From Antedon mediterranea (Eukaryota > Echinodermata > Crinoidea > Comatulida > Antedonidae), in NCBI RefSeq assembly GCF_964355755.1, contig NC_092675.1, positions 28,668,912 through 28,732,911 on the forward strand: DNA of 64,000 bases, read 5' to 3'. A model generated the notes under the pieces. The model saw only the letters and a program-made list of their open reading frames with translations. It had not been told where the DNA came from and did no database searches. The position numbers and the translations under genes are program-made. This document shows positions 32,389-45,800 of this stretch, piece by piece. The first letter of the stretch is position 1; each line of letters starts with the position of its first letter.

Positions 32389-33367
32389 GGACTAGAACTG
32401 TAGAATTAGTATAGGCATCAATATGATTCAGGCAATAACTGTATATATTTACGAAGTTTACCCGAATACTTCTTGTCCTCTCCCGGAATTTATTTAGAGA
32501 ACGTGATTTTAATATTTTTGTTGATTCTATTTTATATTTTAATCTAATAATGAATTATTCAATAAAATAACATATATTTAAGATATTTTTTTTCTACTTT
32601 ATAAAATAGAATAGTAATATTATTCGCAAATTTAACTTCTTTCTTTACTCGTCCATTGCTTTAAATAAGTAACTGTGTTTGTCTGGGAATCTTTTATATT
32701 CTTTTGAAGATGTTTTATTATATAGTATGTTTTAAATTTATATAAAAATGAAATGCATTTATTCGACTGTTTTCACTCATAATAATAGATATAAGTATTA
32801 ATAATAGAGCACTAATTGTATTTATAATAGAACATCATAAATCATGTATCACAATTATTATATTACTGCAGTAGGCCTATTAAGTACTGCAACATGTTTA
32901 ATAAAAGCCTATATGTACAGCTTAAGATTTTGCTTTAATAATTTCATTATTTTCCGCCAGGCCTATATCTATAACCCGGAAAGGTTGTAAAATGTATTAT
33001 TTTCTGGTAAGTTTTCTAAAATCACAAAATGAACAGTTAGTGTATACAAAGTTGGGATTCCCAACATTTTTCACTGCTTTGATTGTTGTTCGATTACCGG
33101 TTCTACATTCAGTATAAATCCTTTTAGAATTTTACCAAAGCGGTTAAGTCATGCAGAAACCTTTATAATCATAATAATAACTTCTGATTCTGATTATAAC
33201 ATATCTAGAAGCAAGTAGTATTCAAACATTGTAAAACGCATAAAGCCAAAAACCATAAAAAATGTTTAGATAATCCTGACGAAGTGTCCCAGCAAGGGTT
33301 TTTAAAGATCGTTTAAGATCGCATTCAAATTACCGGTTTATGCCGAGAAGGATTTACAGTTACTAAA
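32389..33367. other. 3' flank of the CDKN2-like gene
   Basis: The first 180 bp is the likely 3' UTR, with AATAAA at 32561-32566. The rest is AT-rich with no gene seen. Confidence 0.5.
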
Positions 33368-33682
33368 GCGTGGTTCCCACTAGCGACGCAACACAAGGAC
33401 GTAACGCAAAGCAAGTGAATCACAGTGATGGCTTATTCGCTTGTGATTGCTAACTGTCTATAACTTCGCTTGTCATTGGTCAAAACGCTTGCGTTGCGTT
33501 TACGTCCTTGCGTTACGTTCTAGTGGGAACCAAGCTTGATCACAAGGACGTACGCGCACCGCAAGGAATTTGACCAATCACAACGCATGAATCGCAAAGT
33601 GTCGCTAATGATTGGTCAACTCACTTTCATTGCGCCTCCTCTACGTCATTTCATTTCGTGTGGAAGTGGGAACCAAGCTTTA
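33368..33682. mobile_element. GTTCCCACTAG hairpin MITEs (copies B and C in tandem)
   Basis: 33368-33537 begins GGTTCCCACTAGCGACGCAAC and ends CTAGTGGGAACCAAGC. Its two arms mirror each other through CAAGGACGTAACGCAA and TTGACCAATGACAAGCGA-type words, so the whole copy folds back. 33540-33682 is a second copy joined to it, more diverged. Confidence 0.75.
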
Positions 33683-33847
33683 AGCTCTGTCTACACTATC
33701 AAACTTTATGTGTCAAAAAATGTGACATGCCCATGTATGGACATGATGTCACATGTCATATCACTACCATATTTAAGCATAGCACTACTATATATGGGCA
33801 CATCACATTTTTTTGACACATAAAGTTTGATAATGTAGACAAGGCTT
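33683..33847. mobile_element. CTCTGTCTACACTATCAAAC hairpin MITE (copy 4)
   Basis: Starts AAGCTCTGTCTACACTATCA and ends AAAGTTTGATAATGTAGACA. It directly follows the GTTCCCACTAG pair. Confidence 0.85.
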
Positions 33848-34304
33848 TACTCTGATCGGGTTTGACGTAGGTCTAACCACCAACAGTAAGAATACGTAAA
33901 TATAGACACAAATTCAACGTAGAATGATCTAAAATATCAAAGATTTATTCACTATCAATAATAATAGGATAAATATTCATACATTAAAATTTACATTGTG
34001 GACATTTTGGTCTATTTGCGAATAATATACGGTATATATACGTACTAAATAAAACGTATAGGCCTATAGGAAGACATTATATTTTATATAAAAAAAATCG
34101 GTCACCACAGATTTTGGTTCTATGCTGACACCTTTTTGTACAGTAATCACAAAAACAATTGAAGATTGACTTATAAATAATATTAGCTGATTGTTATCAA
34201 AGTAAACTGATATTACTACTTGTCCTATCAAACACAATTTTACTGTTTGTGCGTATAAGTATGGCTATGTTTGGAATAGCACACTGGCGTTAATCTTATT
34301 CTTC

Positions 34305-34580
34305 TGACTAGAGACGCAACACAAAGACACATAAACGCAACGTAAGTGAGTTGACCAATCACAAGCGATGGATTAGTGGAGCTGTCGCTTGTCATTGGTC
34401 AACTCGCGTAAACGCAACGCAAGCGTGCTGACCACTCACAAGCGACAGTTCGAATAATCTATCGCTTGCAATTGGTCAACTCACTTACGTTGCGTAACAT
34501 CCTTGTGTTGCCTCTCTTGTGGGAACCAAGCATTACGTTGCGTTTACGTCCTTGTGTTACGTCCTAGTTGGAAACAAGCT
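34305..34580. mobile_element. GTTCCCACTAG hairpin MITE cluster (copy D)
   Basis: Arms AGAGACGCAACACAAAGACA and CTTGTGTTACGTCCTAGTTGG with internal alternating TGACCAATCACAAGCGA and TCGCTTG(T/C)(C/A)ATTGGTCAA. It looks like two overlapping copies. Confidence 0.65.
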
Positions 34581-34584
34581 TTAG

Positions 34585-36285
34585 AATACCTTCATGCCAC
34601 AAGGCGAATTTATTCGCGCAAATCGAAATAATTGACTTATTCATACATAATGTATGACGTAATGACAATACACATTCGTTTTTCCGATGCGGAAAACAAA
34701 TTCGCAACCAATCGAGAAGTCGAAGATTCACGAAAATAGACTCGTCTGGTGGAAAATTGCACTTCTTAAAACATAGTCAAAAGAATTACATTACTTTTAA
34801 ATTTCTGTTTTAATTTTATCAGGGAAGTTAATTAACGATCAACAATTTAGATTTGTTTTCAATCGTCACCTAAAATAGGGAATTGGCAGAAAACTAAATC
34901 CCAGTGAGACATTTAATTAGAAAACATTGCATAAATGTAAATTAAAATTAATAGGAAACCTCTATAATATTAATAGGATACATTTACGATTTGTAGAAAA
35001 AATTAATCATGTTTCAAAATAGATTTCAAAGAATATTAGCTAAGTAAATTTATCAAGAGCAAAGTTTTATCATTTTATGGACATGGGAAAAAGTGTGATA
35101 AAAACATTAAGCCTACTTATGTGAGTGCCATGTTAGGATATCAAAACAAAATGGGTACTCCTTTCCTTTACAAAGATTTTAACAACATCGCACACAAAAT
35201 ATCATTGTCGAGTTGCACTTAAGTTAAACTTAATCGAATCATAACGTAATTTGGTGATTATAATTTTTAATTTACCCTATCCGCATACCCAATGGTATCC
35301 TATACAAACTCCTTCATAGTGTTCAATTAGAAGATAAAAGATACATTTACAATAACTTGTAAAAATAGCACCAATATAAAATATGTACAATGTATTCATA
35401 CAAAAATGTGCACTGAACAACATTACCCTCTCTCTCCCACACACACTATCTTAATATACATGATTTATATACATTATTCAGTGGTTCCTTTCAGCATAAT
35501 TTGCATAATTTGATCCACCAGGTGGTTATATTGAGGGGGTTTACTTGCATAATCAAATAGGCATCGAATAAGCCTAACACATTAAGTATAATACTAAAAC
35601 TTATTATTTGGTAAATAATATAAGGAATGAGATACCTAACTTCATGCAGATTAGTCATAATTAATTGCTATATGTTAAGAACTAATTTTCAACAAGTTAG
35701 GGAGTGAGTTAGTGACATGCTAACACAGGGGTAGCACCATGTCATCCAAGTGTAAACCAGTTCACTACATGTAAATATGTAAAATTATTTAAAAAAAATA
35801 ACCATCTAAATTTTCCAATTATGTAGTAATCTGCAATTTATTTTGAATATTGCTATTAATTCATTTGGAAGTAAACATTTTATTACATAATTATTTAATT
35901 GTATAGAAATATTGATTCGTATTTCATACATGGTGCCTCAGACATTTACAGTAGGGACTTTTACCATGTGGAATAGCACCACATCAACTAAGGTCACAAC
36001 GTTATACATTGACAACATGAATGTCCACTTAATGGAAAGTTTGAAATATCCATGGACATGTACCAGTTGAATACGACCCGTAGTACACGTTCACACAAAT
36101 TCTAAATGTCCAACAGCACAGACATAATCTTCAAAGTTTCAGCACCATAATTTTTACAAAACCAATTCCAACGTTGTGAGTACAATACTCCTCCTATATT
36201 GGTGTTTTACACCTGGCAAGATATTAAACCAGCAAAACTGGTTTTTAATTATCTTAATAAATTAAAATCCATAGAATATATTAAT
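34585..36285. other. Intergenic sequence
   Basis: 34590-34760 contains an inverted-repeat fragment (GCGAATTTATTCGCGCAAAT...) related to 38310-38462. The rest is AT-rich with no gene seen. Confidence 0.5.
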
Positions 36286-36289
36286 TTTT

Positions 36290-36725
36290 GTAATTATCCA
36301 AAACTGGACATCTTTGGACCGGTCCCTAATACCAGACAACTTTGGGCTGGTCCAACAACATTAGACACATTTATGCCGGTCCAACAATGACAGACAAAGT
36401 TGGTGTGGTCCAACAATGACAGACAAAGTTGGGCTGGTCCAACAACATCAGACAAATTTAGGCTGGTCCAACAATACCAGACAATGTTGGACTGGTCCAA
36501 CAATACCAGACAAATTTGGGCTGGTCCAACAATACCAGTTAACATTGGGCCACAACAATAGACAACTTAAGACAAGTCCAACAATCCAGTGGTCCCTCAT
36601 AGCAGAAATCTTTAGGCTGGTCCAACAATACCAGTTAACGTTGTTCTGGTTCTATAACAACAGACAACTTAAGACCGGTCCCACAATCCAGACATCTTTG
36701 GGCTGGTCCTACAATTTACCAAAAG
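36290..36725. repeat. TTTGGGCTGGTCCAACAATA minisatellite
   Basis: About 12 copies of a 30-32 bp unit, TTTGGGCTGGTCCAACAATA followed by CCAGACAA, diverging towards both ends. It ends about 125 bp past the RIC1 stop, so it may be in the RIC1 3' UTR. The unit resembles the inside of the pogo-like MITE at 28.5 kb. Open frames on both strands are repeat artefacts. Confidence 0.8.
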
Positions 36726-36849
36726 TTAATTGACAGGATTAGATTCTGCAGTAGAAAAAAAAAACATCCGATATAGCATGATTTTGTTTTCTTGGCATCT
36801 GAATATTTTACTGTATAATTCTTTTCAATAAGAATGAAAATACAGATGG

Positions 36850-39800
36850 CTATGAAATGGCACAAGAACCGGCTTCTGTCTCTGTTGGCAGATCTTCTCT
36901 TGTTGGTGTCTTCACTGCCTCATCTTCAGACTCACTGAGGTTAACACTCTGACGCTTGATTTCCATAGGAGATAGTGAGGTTTCTGACGACGTAGATGCT
37001 CTTGTGGATGCTGGAGTGTTAGGAGGGCTTGGTTGCTGTTCAATTATCATTGACAGAGCTTGAGCCTGGGGCTGAATGGCTTCAAGGACTGGCTTATAGG
37101 AAGGGCTGTCAACAACAAAAAAAGAATATTGTTCTATTATAAAAAACCATACTAATTACTTTATCATCATATTATTTATTTCACCTTAAAAAACTGAATG
37201 CAAAGTAAACATTTCTATTTCTGACAGAACACAGCTCCGGTAATAAGGTACTCCTAATAGTATGGTTTCCTATCTGAAAGGGTTGTGCGGTAATAATAAT
37301 ATTACAAGAAATATTCACTGCAACGCAAGACCGGCATTCCATGATCATAATTATATTTCTTCGTCTTTCTGTGTGAGAGCATGACATTTTGCGATTAATT
37401 GCAATGTTGTGCAGTCAAGTGTATCAATTAAACAGTATATCATACAGGATTTTATATTGTTTCATCAGACCCTTTTATACATGCAGGTTATATTCTGGTG
37501 AAGACAGTTTAATGTGACACGATTCCTGTATGTATACAGCTGGTACACTAGTGAGAAAGGGCTTAAGTTTTAAACATTCAACAATTATCATCAGCCTAAC
37601 CTGATTAAAATAATAATAATATCCTGGATTTATATAGCGCCTAATATTGTTAAACCTCTAAGCGCTGATTGAACATTATTACCCCAGTCATTTTTTAGAT
37701 CAACCACGTATGGAAACATATTCCCATAATGCAGCTAGTAATCAGCGCAAAGTTATGTCTTGATCTAACCGGGTACCCATTTATACACCTGGGTGGAGAG
37801 AGGCAAACGAAAGTAAAGTATCTTGCCTAAGGATACAATTAATTTGGCAGAGTTGGATTCGAACAGTGATCTCACGATCAGTAGTCCAACGTCCAACACA
37901 CTGCGCCACACACCCTTAAATTAAAATGAAGCACTTTCTGCAAATAATTGTTCACATATTTACCATTCAGTAGTAGCCCAGAGTTCTAGAAAAGAGAAGC
38001 CCTCCCTCATCCTGCCAAGAACATCCAGGGGAGAGTCAAGAAGACTTGCAGAGTTGATAACTTGTGAGACAGCTGATAGGTCACGTAGGATGATACCAAT
38101 AACAAATGCCCATTCCAAACAGTTGGCATCCAAGAAAATACTAAATAGATGTCTGCAATATAGTGGAGAAGAATAAACAAAAATACAGTATAATAAAAAT
38201 GTTAGCCCTACAAGAGAAAAAAAGTGTCATCGTAAATTGTCATCGTTAATTATGTGACAAAATGAAACCTAAGAAAGGATTGTAAAACACCAAAGCATTA
38301 ACCCAACTTTCCACTAGGAGAATTTGTTAGCGCAAATCGAAAGCATCAGCTTTTACGCATGCTTAGAGAGGTACTTGGAAGATGGAAACATGAATACGCA
38401 CGCTTATTAACTGATGCTTTTGATTAGCGAGAACAAATTGTCTAGTGGAAAATCGGCTTTAAGAATGTCCGGTTTAATAGCTTACCTGAGTTCCTTAAGT
38501 GATTGTGGTGGTCCAAGAGTGACCATTTCAAGTGATAACTTCTCAATCTCCTGAAGATTATGGTTGCTACTCCACATGGTGTCATCAAGGTTGTCGCAAT
38601 CACCAAAGGTCGACGCACTCTCTTCACCAGTTCCAAGTGTACTTGTGTCATCTGACCCTACAAACAAACATTGTATTATTTCCATATTTATATCAGTCAT
38701 ATTTCTATTGAGCCTCTAAAGGCCAATTTACAGAGACAAGCAGTAATGGTAATAAAAATATAGAATGTCTACAGTATGTTATGATCATTTACACACAATG
38801 CTGAGCGGACGGGCGGTTTCCGCTCAGGATAGATACAGAAACCAGATGTGGGACATGTGATATATATGTGTATATACAATCAACTCTCCTAATACCAAAC
38901 TCTCTGAAAACCAGAAACTTCTCAAAATAACAGACTTTTCTTGCGCAGTGCAAAAAGTTGTCAAAAATTTGTTTTGCCAAAGAGTATATTAAAAAACTTA
39001 AAATATAATGGTGTTACCTCGATAAGACATATGCTGCAGAATAGCTTCCTCTGTCTTTGCATCACTAATAACGCTGTCCGACAGACTTTGAGGGCGTGTC
39101 AGTTTACTTTTGGTTATTCCACTTGATGATGGGGAGGGAATGCTAGATTTGGCCAGGGGTGAAGTATCATTTGATAATCCGTTTGTGATTAACGACGAAC
39201 TTTGGGAAGATGACCTAGAAAAAGACCTTGATATAGAACCTGCAATAAAGATTTTTTTAAATACAATACAGTACTGCAGTTATAAATATACCTTTTTTTT
39301 TTTTTTAAGTCATGTGCATCATTAGACAGAATTGAACCTCTTGAGGTCAATCTGTTTAATGACATATGTGTCATTTTTTCTGAAGAAGTTGTCCGAGCAG
39401 GACAGCAAAACTGTCAAGCAGGTTAGTTTCATTAATTTTTTTTTTTTCGAAAAGAATTACTATTTCGTGAATATCTAAAACAAGAGGTTTAATCACATAC
39501 AATATGAATTCTACAATTTAAACCAATAAAGGTATTATGTAGCATTAAAAAAAATAAAACTAAGCATTCCCCGAGTACCAAGGGAAGTGTTCTACTGTAT
39601 AAGAAAACAAAAAAACATTTTCCCCCAAGATTTGTGTTTAAATTGGGGTTAGGACGGGTGCAATTCAACATGGTTGATCCGATAGGTAAGATATTTAAAT
39701 TTAACTTACCAGATTTAAATGAGTTTGAAACAGGAGATACTGTGAAAGATGAAGTTGGCATAGGCCATTTGAAATCACGATGAAGACATTGCAAGGCATG

Positions 39801-42800
39801 GACCATATCATCAATCTTAGCGGCTCGCATCCTTTCAAGAAACAAGACCATGTTAATTTAAATAAATGCAGGTGCAAGATATACCAGTCATAAAATAAAT
39901 TCTTATTTGGTGGTTGGTTCACATAGTAAGTCATGGTATTGATTCAGAACCAAAAAGGTCTAATATTGTTAACACGACAAATAAAATATTTTAACATTCT
40001 GTAATTTTAACAAACTTATGAATCACATTTGCATGCCTGAAAATATATTCTAAAAAACAATCATCATGACATTTAAAAAAAAAACCAATTTTTTTGGAAA
40101 TGAAAAAAAAAAAACATTTTTCAAACATGAACCAGGTTTATGGACAGGCTGATTTAAATATCTTCTACAAAACAGTCATAACATTTTTCAAATATAAACC
40201 AGGTGTATGGACAGGCTACATTTTCATTCACTTTTAATTCAGGCAAATTAAAAGCATCGGTAAAAAAACATCAAAATATACTTAGTTTGTTACCTTTCTT
40301 TGGCGAGCCATTTCCCTAACTTAAAATCCAGGTAAGCACAAAACATTCCCAGGTCTCTTATTCGACATCCTGTAAGTAGTTTGCGAGCATGTCTGCATAG
40401 AATTAGATCTATGTAGTAATCCTCTGCTGAACTTTCATTACTGTTTAGTCTTTTTGAGACACTGGATCTAAACAAATAATTATAAATGGTCAATAACATA
40501 ATAATACATTACAATTGTTTGTAACTACTGTGGAGTAGCTTTGTATCAGGGTGTTGAGTAATTGGTCAGATGTTTTGCCTTACTCTGACGTAATTTGTAC
40601 TTTAGTATGTTGAGCAAGTAATTCTCAGGTTGGAATACATAATTATACATAACTTGTATTAAGGTCTGTCTACACTATCAAACTAGTTTGACAAAAAAAA
40701 GTGCGATGTGCCCAAATATGGTAGTGAGATGACATCATCATGTCCATATATATATTATATATATATTATGTTGCCATGAGAAAAACCAATTTTAAATCTT
40801 TCGTTGACGAACTATTTGACAATAAAGTTATCTTGTATCTTGTATGGGCACATCGCATCACAATATACATTTTTTGTCATATAAAGTTTGATCCTGTAGA
40901 CAAGCTTTAAACTTGATGCATTGGCTATTGAAATCAATAAATCCTGATTTGAAAGAAGAGACCTTCCCTTCAAATGAATTCTAATGATCGAGTATAGTCA
41001 AACTATTTAAATTTATTATACAAGTATGATACTAACTTTTTATCAGCTGCAGCATCTGGTGTTTTATCCAATGTTTTCGGTCCACCACCACTAACGCTCC
41101 GCGTCCTAGGTAACGTCTTGTGGAATTTAAAACCAGGCATAGCTGGATCTTTTGGCGTTAATGGAGGATTGGTAAGTGGGTATACATTTGGGTTAGATAA
41201 TGGAAGTGGAGATCGTAGCTCATCTTCTTCATCCCCAGGTCCAATTGTTCGTAAGAAACGTTGTAAGTCACGACAAAGTCCCCATTCTCTTTGTTCTAAT
41301 GAAACATCAAATAACTGTGTTGCATACTACATAAGGAAAAAATACATAAAGGAGTCATGTTAAAATTGTATGTGAAAAATGTTTTATTTACCATAAAATA
41401 TAATAACCTTTGTTATCAATTTTTTTTCTTTTGATAAAAAAGAATGTATGTAATAATTTTAAGCGTTCAATCTTAATTGCATATATATATATCATTAAAA
41501 CAACTTACTTGTCGACTTATTTTGATTGTTTCTAAATTCTGTAAAATGATGAGGTAGGAAGCAGCTGTCTGCAACAACCCTGAAGTAAGGCACTCCTGTT
41601 CAATATAAAAAAGTTAATAACAGGAAAATTGTGTGTAAATAAAATAGATTCAAGAATGTTCTTCTACTTTGCAAATAGACAATCCAGCTATAAAGTCTAA
41701 AAATCATTCTATGAATATGTTTTGAGCATTACTAAAGCTCTGTTTACACTATCAAACTTTATGTGACCAAAAAATGTGGTGTGCCCATATATTTTTGTCA
41801 AAGTAGTTTGTTAGTGTAGACAGAACTTAACATCGGAAAAGGATAATGATGATCTAAATTATAGTGATAATAATACTGTACCTGGAACAAATCCCTGGGA
41901 TTTCCCACAGTGTTAAATAAATACGGCCATAAAGCAATCTCTGTCTTTCTTGAACAATGTACAACAGTCTGTAGATATTCAGGAAATTCCTGTATAAAGG
42001 CCACGACCCTTGGTAACATAGCATCTGAGGAAATGAATATACATTTTATATATACTGTACACTGCATTTCTCGTTAACATTTTGCACCATGTAATGGTCA
42101 ATTATTATAAATACAGCTTAACGTACCTGGTATAGGTTCCGATGCTGTAGCCTCTTCTTCCAGCACCTCATGAAGCATAAGTTCCAATACATGTGGGAAG
42201 TATGGTAACGATGTACAACTCCTGGCGATATCAAGTGCATGGATTCCAAGGCTAATTTAACACAAACCAAAATGAAAATCATTAAAGCGAAATTTTATAT
42301 CTATTCCTATAATAATAATAAATATACGTTATTAATGTTTTATAAATACAATACAAGACCACATTTTGAAACAAACAAAAATGTACTTACTTTCTTCTAA
42401 GTAATTGCCGTAGTATGAAGTGAAGATAAATCTGAGTCTAAATATAAAAAAATATAATCATTATTAACAATAACAAAAATAAATATTTATACCTAAACCA
42501 CAATAAGTAAATCTGAAAAAAGTTTGTACATATTTCAGAATTACAACATAATGAAACTGGTATACAAAACTACTGCTATATATAACCCTGTAAATTTCCA
42601 TGCTCGAATGTAATCCCACCCCTAATTTAGGCTAAATCCATTAGACAGCATACTTAACATACTGCCAATCCATTATTAATGAATTTAGAGTATACAGTAA
42701 TCCCAACCACTCATTTGCATCACATTTTGTATCATCATAAATATAACTTATCAACAACAAACTCTAAAGCTCTGTCTACACTATCAAACTTTAAGTGACA

Positions 42801-45800
42801 AAAAATGTGATGTGCCCATATAACATGATAATGTCATATAACTATTATATTTGGGAATATCAATACCATATTAGGGCCATCCCACTTTGTTTATCAAACT
42901 AGTTTGTTAGTGTAGACAGAGCTACCACATACTGTGCGTTCTAATGTAGAGAATGGTATACTTGATGGCTGGAAGGACTTCAAGTGATTGCTAAGCGTGT
43001 CAAAGTTCAAGGTGTCATTAGCTGCTCCCAGCACAACAGCATCTTCAAAAAGAATGGCTAGCAACAAAATAATATTAAATGTTATTGAATTATTAAACTG
43101 AAAACTTTTAAAGTTGGAAATAGTTTCAGCACAAGTATTGTACAAGTAAAATTGAATAGATGTTGAATAAAGGAAACATTTAAATATTATGATAATAATA
43201 ATTATCTTTCATCCCATTAGGACATAGGGCCTACTCTTACTGAAAGATACTCTAGATTTATTTAAGTGCATACAAGCCAGATCTATACAATGGACTCCCA
43301 ATTTTAAGTCCTTTTTTTATGACTGTCTTAACTGCTCGGCCATTCTCTACCATATTACAGAATAATGCACTGTATTATAAAATAAATGTATTGCATTAAG
43401 CTTACCAAGAGGATATATTTTCAAATGGAATGAGAGCATGATGCGTTTAGAAAGAAAGCCATGGCGTTTCTCATCACCCTCAGGATACAATGGAAGCCAC
43501 ACCTGATGATGACAAAAGAAATATCATAATTAAATCAATAACATAGTGGAGCTGTAGCTTGGTGCTTGCCTTCTAATCCCAAGATCCAGGGTTCAATCCT
43601 GACTAAGTGCCAGGGTTGTAAACTGAGACGACTCTTTCAAATCCACTCCCTAAGTCTCAGACTTAGATTATAAACACGATTAATTATAAAATAGTTTATC
43701 CATCCTGTAATTTGAGAGTTGAGAGTTTGTGCGTGTTAGATGCGTATGAAATACAAAAAAACATATTTCAAGGAGAGTGTTACACACTCACTTATTTTGA
43801 TGATTACACTCTTTGTATGTTTTTTATACTATATTAAAAAAATACCTATTACATATTTTTATGTGACAAAAAAATGTGATATGCCCATATATGGACATGA
43901 TAATGCCATATCACTACCATATTTTGGAATATCACTACCATATTAGGGCACATAATTAGCTCAATTAATCAACGATATGTACCTTCATTCCTGTCGCACC
44001 ACATCCAAGCCAAAGAGATTCTGTCAAATGAGGCTTTTTATGGCAAACGCCTGAAACAGCCCACAAGTTCTCCACATTAGAGGCAAGTACAATTGGAGCA
44101 CAAAATGGCATCTGAAAAAAGTACATAAAAATGATTAAAGTCAAAGCATAGTGAACAATATGTCAATATACAGTCGAACCCTCTTAAGGGGACACCTTCA
44201 GTTTTAGTGGAGTTCTTTGGATACATTTTTGGGTGATGTATGTTTTTCAACATATTTACCTCGTTCCGTTTCTTAACTGTTGAGTCGCTGGTAATCACTT
44301 TACCACGATCTCTATGCAGCATTAGCACACGGCCAGCAACATTGATAATTAAACTTTCTGCTTCTCTCGCATGATTATTACTTTTTTCTACAAAAAAAGA
44401 TTTTAAATTCATTTACGACTTTTTAAAATATTTCATTATAGAAAAACAAACAGCTGAAATTTCAGGCAATGAAGGACGTTTTAGGTGGTTAAGCTCTGTC
44501 TACACTATCAAACTTTATGTGTCAAAAAATGTGATGATGTTATATCACTACCATATTTGGGCATATGTAGTTTGATAGTGTAGACATACCTTTAGTTTCT
44601 TGCTTGGTTACGGTAAGACTAATTAAATTATTCACCAATGAAGTTTGCTTTTGTTTATTAAATCCTCTCATGTGTTTTTTTATGATTATTTTTATTCATT
44701 GCATTATTTTTAAAGGACGAAATAAATGAAACAATCACTTCAGAAGATATTAATGATAAGAAAAAACCATGTACTGTGTAATCTATTCAATTACATGTCT
44801 TCATAACTTTTTCCTATTTCTTAAAGGTTTACTTACGTATTTCTGACCTGAGAGAAGTTAATGTTATACAAGTAAGAGACGTTGGATGAGGAACAAAGTT
44901 GGCCAATGACAGGTCTTGTATACGAGTGATAGACGCAGTAGGATCTAAAAATGACATTCAAATTAACTTGTCAGTAATGGACATTTATGCTTAAGTCAAG
45001 ACAGTGCTTAAATGAAAAACTCAAGCTTGTTTATCAGACCAGTTCTTTTTATCTTAAGGAATGGACCTTGTCCTTTTCATCCAAGAGATAAGTTTTAAAA
45101 ATAGGTTATTTTGAAAATTGACTAAAAGCTCTTTCTACACCATCAAACTTTGTGTGACACAATGATGTCATATTACTAACATAATTGGGCACATCACACT
45201 TTTTTGATAGTGTAGACAAAGATTTACGGCCTCTACAATTAGAAGGGAAATAGGTATTATATATCACAACATTCAAATAAATAGTGCCCTAATGGGTTCC
45301 AAAACATTTCTTATAATTCTAATGAAAATATTTTTTTAAATGTGTATCTGTTTCATACTTGGAGTATTGAAAAATAAATACCGTCCCGGGTATAATTCCA
45401 CTTTGGGTTTAATCCCACCCCCTACCTTATGTCTTATTTCACAAACAGGCATATCTCCGGGTATAATCCCAGTATTGACATGACCTAGATGTAGGCCTCT
45501 CTCTAACCAGTTCAGATGAGCTTTTACAAGAAATGCTTACCAATAATTTTTTTCCTTAACCAGGGTTTCCCCGGGTATAGTTCCACCCCCCCACCCCCAA
45601 AGTCGGCTCAATTTTGTGTTGTAGGTAGGTGTGATTATACTAACGGTATTTTTAAGAGATAGTTGAGAGCGAAATGCGTAAAACCTCTTACTTGGTTGTG
45701 TGCCTTGCCGGTCAATTTGGTACAATGATATATGGTAATCAGCACAGAAGATTACTAGTAAGTCTTTAAATACATTTAACAGCAATACTTGAGATGGTAC

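Noticed and set aside
36294-36733. ORFs on both strands with LVQQYQ / VGPAQ repeats
   Set aside because: Translation of the 30-bp minisatellite downstream of RIC1.
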